The position numbers and the translations under genes are program-made. A model generated the notes under the pieces. It made no database searches. It was given only the letters and a program-made list of their open reading frames with translations, and was not told the origin of the DNA. Shown piece by piece: positions 42,425-49,265 of a stretch of DNA of 64,000 bases (positions within the stretch are counted from its first letter, which is position 1; the number at the start of each line of letters is the position of its first letter). Source of the stretch: an uncultured Helicobacter sp. (GTDB taxonomy: Bacteria; Campylobacterota; Campylobacteria; Campylobacterales; Helicobacteraceae); contig NZ_CALBGN010000012.1 in the NCBI RefSeq assembly GCF_937893305.1, positions 62,001-126,000 on the forward strand. The letters are read 5' to 3'.

Positions 42425-43804
42425 TTAATGAGAATCTAAAAGAGAAATTGCGTGTTTAGAAGATTCTTCAATATCTTCAAAAGTTTCAATAATAGATTCC
42501 ACATTTTCTTTAGTTAATGTATGACTTAATTTCTCAAGTGCAGAATTTGTGTCTTTAAGTAATGCAATTTTTGTTTGATTTAACCCTTCAATATCAAGAT
42601 TCCCAATTTTTAAAAGCATTTTTTCATCGTCTAAGTATTTGGAGATAGGATTAATTGCGTTAAAGTTGCAAGTTTCCTTTCTTAAATTAAAACTCAAATA
42701 TAAATTAGATTTATACACAATGTGTTCAAGCTTTGAAATGCTATGTAATAAACGCGAAGAAAGCTTATTAAAGACTTCTTGAAGTGTTGCAGTAGTTTGC
42801 TCCATTTTTCCAAAAACTTCATTAAAATTTGTAATGTTGCTATGTGTCGAGTTTGCATAATCTGAAATTTGCGCAAAATTATCTTGGATTTCAGCAATTT
42901 CTTGTTGCATATTTTGCACAACCATTGAGATTCCATTTGTTGCTTTATGTGTTTTTTCTGCAAGCTGACGCACTTCATCAGCCACAACAGCAAATCCTCT
43001 TCCATGCTCCCCTGCTCTAGCAGCTTCAATACTAGCGTTTAATGCTAGCAAGTTTGTTTGATTTGCGATATCAGAAATAATATCTACAACAGAACTAATA
43101 TCTTTTGATTTTTGTGTGAAGCTATCTACAGTAGCTAGATTATCATTGATAATTGCCATTAATGCATCAATGGATTCCGTGATACCTTCTACATCTTTTT
43201 GAGAATCTTTTGCACTTTTTGTGATATTTGTAACATTATCATTTACAATATCAAGTTGTTGTATATCTCCATCTAAATCTGATGAAATTTTTGTTAAATT
43301 ATCATTTTGACTTCCCAAACTCATATCAAGCAATGATTTTGCAAGCGCATTTTGAATATTTGCCTTTGCATTTTCTTCTATTTTCAATAAAGCTTTATTG
43401 ATATTATTAATGTTTTGAATAAATGCTCCCTTTAAGCCCTGTGCATATGCCAAACGATAATATTCACCTTTTTGTGAGCTGTGAATTGCTGTGCTAATCT
43501 CGCGCATAAAAGCTTCTAAATTATCTGCCACTGTATTTAAGTTATTCGCCATTTCGTATAAATCTGCATCACCTTCAATAATATGCAATACGCGTTGTTC
43601 AAATCGTCCTTTTTGATATTCTCTAGTAACCTTTAGCATATTCTGAATAGCACTCTCACGCTTTGTGAATTTTACGATTCCATATCCAAGGATGATAGCA
43701 ACTAGCACATAAAACACTAAATAAACTTCAATCCCTTGAGCAAACATCTCTGTTGCAAAGCCAATTACACAAAAGAAAATCCCAATCATCAACAAATTTT
43801 TCAT
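42425..43804 (-). CDS. cetA: Energy-taxis transducer CetA-like (methyl-accepting chemotaxis protein)
   Basis: A 459-residue transducer without periplasmic domain: two close membrane helices (about 1-20 and 27-44), a HAMP-like region, then the signalling hairpin with the invariant tip DIANQTNLLALNASIEAARAGEHGRGFAVVADEVRQLAEKT (about 245-285). The C-terminus (SISKLEHIVYKSNLYL, ETCNFNAINPISKY) resembles a CZB zinc-binding domain. It overlaps the PAS-domain gene by four bases. In C. jejuni, CetA signals through the PAS protein CetB; the same pairing is assumed here. Confidence 0.82.
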   Translation of the reverse strand: MKNLLMIGIFFCVIGFATEMFAQGIEVYLVFYVLVAIILGYGIVKFTKRESAIQNMLKVTREYQKGRFEQRVLHIIEGDADLYEMANNLNTVADNLEAFMREISTAIHSSQKGEYYRLAYAQGLKGAFIQNINNINKALLKIEENAKANIQNALAKSLLDMSLGSQNDNLTKISSDLDGDIQQLDIVNDNVTNITKSAKDSQKDVEGITESIDALMAIINDNLATVDSFTQKSKDISSVVDIISDIANQTNLLALNASIEAARAGEHGRGFAVVADEVRQLAEKTHKATNGISMVVQNMQQEIAEIQDNFAQISDYANSTHSNITNFNEVFGKMEQTTATLQEVFNKLSSRLLHSISKLEHIVYKSNLYLSFNLRKETCNFNAINPISKYLDDEKMLLKIGNLDIEGLNQTKIALLKDTNSALEKLSHTLTKENVESIIETFEDIEESSKHAISLLDSH

Positions 43805-44337
43805 CGATAACCCCCTACTTCAGCCTGTTTTTGAAGATTGATAATAAATTCATTCCAACTGATTTTATTTTGCTCCAAGTAATCCAGAACAAATTGCACG
43901 CTAGCTTCTAAACCCTTTTCTTTTTCTAATAAAAGTAATTGTTTGTAGATTTCTATAATTGTTTCAATTCCAGTTTTGCTGGGTCTTCTACGCACAGAGT
44001 AATAGCCAATAACTTTTCCGTTTTCATCATAAGAAGGAGTTACATTAGTAAAAACCCAGTAAGTTTGACGGTTTTTAGAGAGATTGCAAACAAAAGCAAA
44101 AAATTCCTGTTTTGCTGTTACTGCATCCCATAAAAGCTTAAAAGCAGCACGCGGCATAAAGAGATGACGCACAAGATTATGTGGCTTCCCTAAAAATTCC
44201 TTTTCACTATAAGCACCATATTTAATAAAATCAAGATTTCCATAAATAATCTTGCCCTTTAAATCAGTTTTAGAAGTGATTAGAGTATCATCGTTTAATA
44301 AAACTTCGTTCTCTAAGAGTTTTAATGTGGATTCCAT
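43801..44337 (-). CDS. cetB: PAS-domain energy-taxis sensor CetB-like
   Basis: A 178-residue cytoplasmic protein with one Aer-type PAS domain: LITSKTDLKGKIIYGNLDFI, EKEFLGKPHNLVRHLFMPRAAF, and the YWVFTNVTPSYDENGKVIGYYSVRRRP strand pattern, expected to bind FAD. It is the first gene of the pair and starts behind AAGGAGAT. With CetA it would read respiratory state and steer swimming. Confidence 0.85.
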   Translation of the reverse strand: MESTLKLLENEVLLNDDTLITSKTDLKGKIIYGNLDFIKYGAYSEKEFLGKPHNLVRHLFMPRAAFKLLWDAVTAKQEFFAFVCNLSKNRQTYWVFTNVTPSYDENGKVIGYYSVRRRPSKTGIETIIEIYKQLLLLEKEKGLEASVQFVLDYLEQNKISWNEFIINLQKQAEVGGYR

Positions 44338-44514
44338 TTATCTCCTTGATACAACAAAATATTAAGAATTTAAATAAGGCAATTATTATTTAAATTTTAT
44401 AAAAAATACATAAAATCAAATGCTTGCCTTTTATTGTTTTACGAAATAATGCAAATTATAAACATTTTTTGTATAATTTTGATCTTTTAAAATAAAAAGC
44501 TTTTAAGGTTATCA

Positions 44515-45567
44515 ATGCAGAACTATAATTATTCGGATTTTTTAGATCCAAAAAATGCGTTACAACTCTACTCTTTAGATCTTTTTAGGCTTGGAGAAAT
44601 CGCTGATTCTTTACGACAAAAATATTTTGACAAAAAAGTCTTTTTTAACTCTAATCGCCACATCAACCCCACTAATCAATGTGCAGATATTTGCAAATTT
44701 TGTGGATTTTCCGCACACAGAAAAAATCCTAATGCTTACACGATGAATAAAGAACAAGTTCTAAAAATCACTAGAGATTCCATAAAGGCAGGAGCATTGG
44801 AGTTACATATTGTAGGCGCACACAATCCAAAACTTAACCTAGAATGGTATTTGGATCTTTTTAGAACACTTAAAGAAGAATTTCCGCAGGTGCATATCAA
44901 AGCATTAACTGCCGCAGAAGTGCATTATCTAAGCACGATTTCAAACAAAAGTCACAAGGAAGTATTGGATTTAATGGCGCAAAATGGCGTAGATTCTATG
45001 CCAGGTGGAGGCGCAGAGATTTTTGATGAAAAAGTGCGTGATTATATTTGCAAAGGCAAAGTGGATTCTAAAACTTGGTTAGAAATTCACGAAATCTGGC
45101 ACTCTTTAGGCAAAAAATCTAACGCAACAATGCTTTTTGGACACATAGAATCACGCGAACATCGCATTGATCATTTATTGCGTCTTTATCATCAACAAGA
45201 AAAAAGTGGAGGCTTTAATGCTTTTATCCCTCTAGTCTATCAAAAAGAAAATAATTTTCTAAAAGTCAAAGAATTTCCTAGTGGTCAAGAAATCTTAAAA
45301 ACCATCGCAATTTCTAGGATTTTATTGCCAAATATTCCACACATTAAAGCATATTGGGCAACTTTGGGATTGAATTTGGCTCTTGTTGCACAAGAATTTG
45401 GAGCAGATGATATTGATGGTACAATCCAAAGAGAAGCAATTCAAAGCGCAAGCGGAAGTAAAAGTGCATATGGAATTGCAAAAGATACATTGATTGCTGA
45501 AATTAAAGATGCAGGATTTATCCCAGTTGAGAGAGACAGTCTTTATAATATTATTAAAACTTATTAA
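44515..45567 (+). CDS. mqnE: Aminodeoxyfutalosine synthase MqnE
   Basis: A radical-SAM enzyme that joins SAM to 3-[(1-carboxyvinyl)oxy]benzoate in the futalosine pathway of menaquinone synthesis. The cluster motif CADICKFC (C56, C60, C63; C-x3-C-x2-C) is followed by GFSAHRKNPNAY, and ELHIVGAHNPKL and DSMPGGGAEIF match MqnE rather than MqnC. It has 350 residues. A TATAAT at 44472-44477 may be its -10 box. This pathway is typical of Campylobacterota. Confidence 0.93.
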   Translation: MQNYNYSDFLDPKNALQLYSLDLFRLGEIADSLRQKYFDKKVFFNSNRHINPTNQCADICKFCGFSAHRKNPNAYTMNKEQVLKITRDSIKAGALELHIVGAHNPKLNLEWYLDLFRTLKEEFPQVHIKALTAAEVHYLSTISNKSHKEVLDLMAQNGVDSMPGGGAEIFDEKVRDYICKGKVDSKTWLEIHEIWHSLGKKSNATMLFGHIESREHRIDHLLRLYHQQEKSGGFNAFIPLVYQKENNFLKVKEFPSGQEILKTIAISRILLPNIPHIKAYWATLGLNLALVAQEFGADDIDGTIQREAIQSASGSKSAYGIAKDTLIAEIKDAGFIPVERDSLYNIIKTY

Positions 45568-45581
45568 CAAAAGGAGAAGCA

Positions 45582-46037
45582 ATGCAATATTATAGTTATG
45601 AAATGTTTAAAGAAGATATGAGACTTCTTGTTAATCAAATTGATTTTAATCCTGATGCGATTGTTGCAATTTCACGTGGAGGGCTGACAATGGCTCATTT
45701 TTTAGGGATTGCGTTGGATCTTAGACGCATTTTTACAATTAACGCTTCTTCATTTTTCAATAAAGTGCAACAGGAAATTCAAATCTCAAACATCCCAGAA
45801 CTTAACGGAAATCAACGCATTTTAATTGTTGATGAAATTGTTGATAGTGGCACAAGCATGGAAAAAGTGCATACAATTTTAAGCACAATTTATTCAAATA
45901 TGGACTTTAAAACTGCGTGTATTTTTCACAAGCCGACAGCAAGCTTTAAACCAGATTTTGTTCTGCGTGAAGCTAAAGATTGGGTAGAGTTTTTTTGGGA
46001 AGTTGATATTGTTAAATCAATGCGTGAAAAACAATAG
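45582..46037 (+). CDS. gpt: Xanthine-guanine-type phosphoribosyltransferase
   Basis: Purine salvage: transfers PRPP ribose-phosphate to guanine, xanthine or hypoxanthine. The 151-residue protein has AIVAISRGGLTMAHFL at the N-terminus and the PRPP-binding signature ILIVDEIVDSGTSM; the DWVEFFWE segment near the end is typical of Gpt. It follows mqnE by 14 bases with AAAGGAG. Base preference cannot be set by eye. Confidence 0.85.
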   Translation: MQYYSYEMFKEDMRLLVNQIDFNPDAIVAISRGGLTMAHFLGIALDLRRIFTINASSFFNKVQQEIQISNIPELNGNQRILIVDEIVDSGTSMEKVHTILSTIYSNMDFKTACIFHKPTASFKPDFVLREAKDWVEFFWEVDIVKSMREKQ

Positions 46038-46040
46038 ATA

Positions 46041-46072
46041 AAAATTAGATTTCATAATTGGAATCTAATTTT
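46041..46072. terminator. Bidirectional terminator between gpt and fur
   Basis: AAAATTAGATT (46041-46051) and AATCTAATTTT (46062-46072) form a perfect 11-bp stem with a ten-base loop, with A- and T-runs on both sides. It overlaps the fur stop codon (46065-46067) and can act for both convergent genes. Confidence 0.8.
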
Positions 46073-46526
46073 TATTTTCTTCGCTTAAGCATTCTTTGCA
46101 GACAATATAAAGCATCATATCATGTCCCACAAGTCTTCCTTTATAGGAGTTTGCTACATCAACTTGTAATTTTTCAATTTCATCATTACAAAATTCTTCA
46201 ATTTTTCCACACTCTACACAAATAATATGATCGTGGTGCAAACCACTTGCGATCTCATAACGCTTGCCACTCTTATCTACTTCAATAGAACTTACAAACC
46301 CTTCCTTTTCTAAAAAAGATAAAATTCTATAAATTGATGAAATACTCGTATTTTTACAGGTTTTTCTAATGATTGTAAAAATATCTTCAGGGCTTAGATG
46401 CCCTCCATCTTCATAGATAACTTTTAAAATTAACTCTCTTTGTTTGGAATTTTTTAAACTATTTTTTTTGATAGATAAATGCAATCTATCTAAAATTGTC
46501 TTTAGGGATTCTTTGTATTTCTTCAT
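46065..46526 (-). CDS. fur: Ferric uptake regulator Fur
   Basis: A 153-residue iron-responsive regulator. The winged helix (LSPEDIFTIIRKTCKNTSISSIYRILSFLEKEG), the HHDHIICVECGKIEEF metal site with C-x2-C, and the second C-x2-C (YIVCKECLSEE) are all present. The start follows AAAGG. It is divergent from the DUF2325 gene; a palindrome resembling a Fur box lies between them, fitting autoregulation and control of the neighbour. Confidence 0.96.
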   Translation of the reverse strand: MKKYKESLKTILDRLHLSIKKNSLKNSKQRELILKVIYEDGGHLSPEDIFTIIRKTCKNTSISSIYRILSFLEKEGFVSSIEVDKSGKRYEIASGLHHDHIICVECGKIEEFCNDEIEKLQVDVANSYKGRLVGHDMMLYIVCKECLSEENKN

Positions 46527-46603
46527 TTATAAAATCCTTTCTAAATATGGATTCAATCTTAAAATCTGCTATTGTATCAAAAAGTATACAATAAATCAAA
46601 ATT

Positions 46604-46620
46604 AAAATAAGAATTATTTT
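46604..46620. promoter_or_regulatory. Palindrome resembling a Fur box between fur and the DUF2325 gene
   Basis: AAAATAA-GAA-TTATTTT has perfect 7-bp arms and lies 78 bases upstream of fur and 67 bases upstream of the DUF2325 gene. More TAAT/ATTA runs flank it (46634-46652). The form is close to the AT-rich Fur boxes of Helicobacter. Inferred, as AT-rich palindromes are common by chance. Confidence 0.4.
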
Positions 46621-46686
46621 TATTTTTTATTAAGTTGATATTAATTATTATTTTGTGGTTTTATAAACTTAATACAAGGAGAGAAA

Positions 46687-46992
46687 ATGTCTGTTTTGGT
46701 TATCGGTGGAGATGAAATTACACCTATAAAAGCCGTTCTTAAAAATCTTGGTTGTGAAAAAATCACACATTGGAATGGCAGAAAAGAAAGCGTTAATCAT
46801 AAAGATTTACCACAAAATATTGCGTGCTTAGTGATACTTACAAACTTTTTAAACCATAATACAATGAGAAAATTCCGCAATGCTGCTAAGAGAAAAGAGA
46901 TTCCAGTCATTTGCACTAAGCGTAGCGTAAGTTGCCTATATTGTGAATTTATAAAAATTTTTGGTTGCGATAAAGCTTGTTTCTGCAAATAA
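46687..46992 (+). CDS. DUF2325 protein with cysteine-rich tail
   Basis: A 101-residue protein with the DUF2325 opening MSVLVIGGDEITPIKAVLKNLG and the ITHWNGRK segment, a small Rossmann-like domain of unknown function. The C-terminus is cysteine-rich (SVSCLYCEF, then CDKACFC), suggesting metal or redox binding. A strong AAGGAG site precedes it. Placement divergent from fur suggests an iron-linked role, but that is inference. Confidence 0.8.
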   Translation: MSVLVIGGDEITPIKAVLKNLGCEKITHWNGRKESVNHKDLPQNIACLVILTNFLNHNTMRKFRNAAKRKEIPVICTKRSVSCLYCEFIKIFGCDKACFCK

Positions 46993-47073
46993 GTCTTAAA
47001 GCTTAATTATTTTTTTAATTTTTATAGCATACAATCTAGCTCTAAATCAAAAGTCATAAATTAGGAAATTACA

Positions 47074-47775
47074 ATGACACCAGAATTATTAGAGCCATTA
47101 AGCACACTAACTTTACTCATCGTTGAAGACGATCCTATTGCATTAGATTTACTTAGGATTCCACTTGAACGCCGTTGCAAGAAAGTCATTGCAGTAAAAA
47201 AAGGCGAAATTGCTCTAAAGCATTTCAAAGACGAAATGATTGATATTGTAATTACAGATGTAAAACTTGGTGGGAAATTAGATGGAATTGCAATGGTGAA
47301 AAGTATGCGAAAAATTAATCCCAATATCCCTGTAATCTTTATGACAGCCTATAGTGATGAAGAAAAAGTTGCAGAAATGGTTAAACTTAATGCGACATCA
47401 CTCATAAAAAAAGCAGTAGATTTAGAAGAGCTTTTTGTGCTTTTATTAAACATTAATAAGAATCTTAATAAAGAAAACATTATTGATCTTGGAGAAGGCG
47501 TTGCATATCGTCGCCGCGATAAATCTATTTTAAAGGGATTTGCAGTTTTTGAGCTCACAGATAGAGAGTGCAAAATTCTAGACTTATTGCTAGAAAATAA
47601 TGGCTATCCTGTTACCTATGAAGAATTTAATCAAAAAGTGTGGAATGGGCAAAAAATGACAATGGATTCTCTACGCATGCACATCAATGGGATTAGGCGC
47701 AAAACCTATTATGATTTAATCCGCAATCAATCACGACTTGGCTATAAACTTCAACTCAATAAAAAAGAAGTATAA
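47074..47775 (+). CDS. OmpR-type two-component response regulator
   Basis: A 233-residue regulator: receiver domain (1-130) with acidic pair IVEDDP, phospho-acceptor D in IVITDVKLGGKLDG, T in FMTAYS and K in SLIKKAV, and a C-terminal winged helix (ELTDRECKILDLLLENNG, then MDSLRMHINGIRRKT). No histidine kinase gene is adjacent, so its partner is unknown. The region between DUF2325 and this gene is short and T-rich. Confidence 0.88.
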   Translation: MTPELLEPLSTLTLLIVEDDPIALDLLRIPLERRCKKVIAVKKGEIALKHFKDEMIDIVITDVKLGGKLDGIAMVKSMRKINPNIPVIFMTAYSDEEKVAEMVKLNATSLIKKAVDLEELFVLLLNINKNLNKENIIDLGEGVAYRRRDKSILKGFAVFELTDRECKILDLLLENNGYPVTYEEFNQKVWNGQKMTMDSLRMHINGIRRKTYYDLIRNQSRLGYKLQLNKKEV

Positions 47776-47780
47776 AAAGT

Positions 47781-47903
47781 TTAAAAACTTAGCTGCCATT
47801 GCGTATGCCCTAATACTCCACCACTGGAGTTTGCATAGCCTTTAAAAGAACACGCGTTGAATATAAAGATTACGCAAATTAATAAAATAAAAGTCTTTAC
47901 CAC
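47781..47903 (-). CDS. 40-residue lipoprotein downstream of hspR
   Basis: Starting at GTG 47901-47903, 11 bases after the hspR stop, the frame encodes a signal peptide (MVKTFILLICVIFIF), the lipobox FNAC and a 23-residue mature part with GYANSSGGVLGHTQW. The ribosome site (GAAGTTAGAG) is weak. I do not recognise it. The lipobox and its placement in the cbpA-hspR operon support a real gene. Confidence 0.5.
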   Translation of the reverse strand: MVKTFILLICVIFIFNACSFKGYANSSGGVLGHTQWQLSF

Positions 47904-47914
47904 TACTCTAACTT

Positions 47915-48283
47915 CTAGTATTTTTCAAAAATAATTACTTCATAAGAGCTTTGCTTTTTTACCACAGATTTGCTAGGTTGGTTTACTTTTAGCTTCTCTA
48001 AATTTAAACGCAATTCTTCAATTTCTCTATCTTGTTCATCTAATTTATCTTTGAGGCGCATAATAATATCTACACCCGCTAAATTTACACCTAAATCTCT
48101 AGTTAAACGCAAAATTGTTTTAATCTTATCAATATCTTTTTGAGAGTATAGACGCATTTTACCATCTGTTCTCCCAGGCTCCACAAGCCCTTCACGCTCG
48201 TATTGACGTAAGGTTTGTGGATGAATAGATAAAATTTTTGCTACAACACTAATTAAATAAACAGGCTCATCATAACTATACAC
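47915..48283 (-). CDS. hspR: Heat-shock repressor HspR (MerR family)
   Basis: A 122-residue repressor of chaperone genes. The MerR-type helix-turn-helix starts at YLISVVAKILSIHPQTLRQYEREGLVEP and RLYSQKDIDKIKTILRL; a coiled coil follows (residues 70-100) and a basic tail. GTG start behind AAGGAG, nine bases after cbpA. In H. pylori, HspR represses groESL, hrcA-grpE-dnaK and its own cbpA-hspR operon. Confidence 0.92.
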   Translation of the reverse strand: MYSYDEPVYLISVVAKILSIHPQTLRQYEREGLVEPGRTDGKMRLYSQKDIDKIKTILRLTRDLGVNLAGVDIIMRLKDKLDEQDREIEELRLNLEKLKVNQPSKSVVKKQSSYEVIIFEKY

Positions 48284-48292
48284 TTGTTCTCC

Positions 48293-49147
48293 TTATAAAT
48301 ATTTCTCTAACGCTTCTTTTAACTCTTCTGGAAGTGTTTCGCTATTTGGCAAAACAACATTTGCCTCTAAATACAAATCTCCATAAGTTTTACTTTTGCG
48401 ATTATACCCCCCAAGCTCTTTAACGCGAAATCTCTGTGCATTTTTAGTATTTTTTGGAACTTTTAAGGTAAGTGTTTTACGCAATGTTTCAATCTCCATT
48501 TTGCCTCCAAATAAAGCCATTTTTAATGGCACATCAAAAGACATTGTTAAATCATCCCCATTTTGTGTATATTTCGGATGTGAAGCAACACTAACCTTTA
48601 AAAGCAAATCTCCACTCTGTCCTCCTAAATTATTCCCCTTTCCTTTTAATCGGATTGTTTCTCCACTTTTAACGCCTGCTGGGATTTTAATATCATAGCT
48701 GTTATTTTGGATATGAACATTATGCACACCCCCTAAAAGTGCTGTTGTAAATGGAATCGTAATTTGCGCATTAACATCAAGATTGGGAGCATTTCTGAAG
48801 CCTCCAAAATCCCCAAACCCTGCACCACCAAAACCACCTTGTGCAAAGCCACCAGCAAAAATTTGGCTTAAAATATCATCAAGATTCATTCCACTATGAG
48901 ATCGGCTAAAATCGTGAAAATTTTGCCCACCAAACATAGAATCTCCAAATTGATCATATTGCTTGCGCTTATCCGCATCACTTAAAATTTCATAAGCGGC
49001 ATTAATTTCTTTAAACTTATCCTCTGCTCCAGGTTCTTTATTAATATCAGGGTGATATTTGCGTGCAAGGCGACGATAGGATTTTTTAATCTCATCTGCA
49101 CTTGCATTTTGTGTAACTTCTAGCGTTTCATAAAGACTTTTTGACAT
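48293..49147 (-). CDS. cbpA: CbpA-type DnaJ chaperone
   Basis: A 284-residue co-chaperone of DnaK. The J domain (YETLEVTQNASADEIKKSYR, HPD in ARKYHPDINKEP) is followed by a G/F-rich stretch (FAGGFAQGGFGGAGFGDF, about 95-112) and two C-terminal substrate domains; the zinc-finger of DnaJ is absent, so it is CbpA. It is first in the operon with hspR. Promoter and direct repeats lie upstream. Confidence 0.93.
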   Translation of the reverse strand: MSKSLYETLEVTQNASADEIKKSYRRLARKYHPDINKEPGAEDKFKEINAAYEILSDADKRKQYDQFGDSMFGGQNFHDFSRSHSGMNLDDILSQIFAGGFAQGGFGGAGFGDFGGFRNAPNLDVNAQITIPFTTALLGGVHNVHIQNNSYDIKIPAGVKSGETIRLKGKGNNLGGQSGDLLLKVSVASHPKYTQNGDDLTMSFDVPLKMALFGGKMEIETLRKTLTLKVPKNTKNAQRFRVKELGGYNRKSKTYGDLYLEANVVLPNSETLPEELKEALEKYL

Positions 49148-49170
49148 TGATTTTCCTTAAAAATTCATAA

Positions 49171-49200
49171 CTTTTAGTATATTATATTATAAAACTTTAG
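49171..49200 (-). promoter_or_regulatory. Candidate heat-shock operator at the cbpA promoter
   Basis: On the minus strand CTAAAG (49200-49195) and CTAAAAG (49177-49171) start 23 bases apart, the same motif and offset as upstream of groES. Here the first copy lies between -35 and -10 and the second just downstream of the -10. HspR is the likely binder; this is inference. Confidence 0.45.
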
Positions 49201-49210
49201 TTTATGTCAA
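49181..49210 (-). promoter_or_regulatory. Promoter of cbpA-hspR
   Basis: On the minus strand TTGACA (49210-49205) and TATAAT (49186-49181) are separated by 18 bases. The cbpA ATG lies about 34 bases downstream, behind AAGG. As at groES, both boxes are perfect. Confidence 0.75.
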
Positions 49211-49265
49211 TCAACTTTATTTTAACTTTTTAAAATGTTATAATTTATGTTTTTTGGAGAAAACT

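Noticed and set aside
42425..43804. CetA-like protein as an ordinary ligand-sensing chemoreceptor
   Set aside because: It has no periplasmic sensor domain between its two membrane helices and is coupled to a PAS protein gene, so energy taxis fits better.
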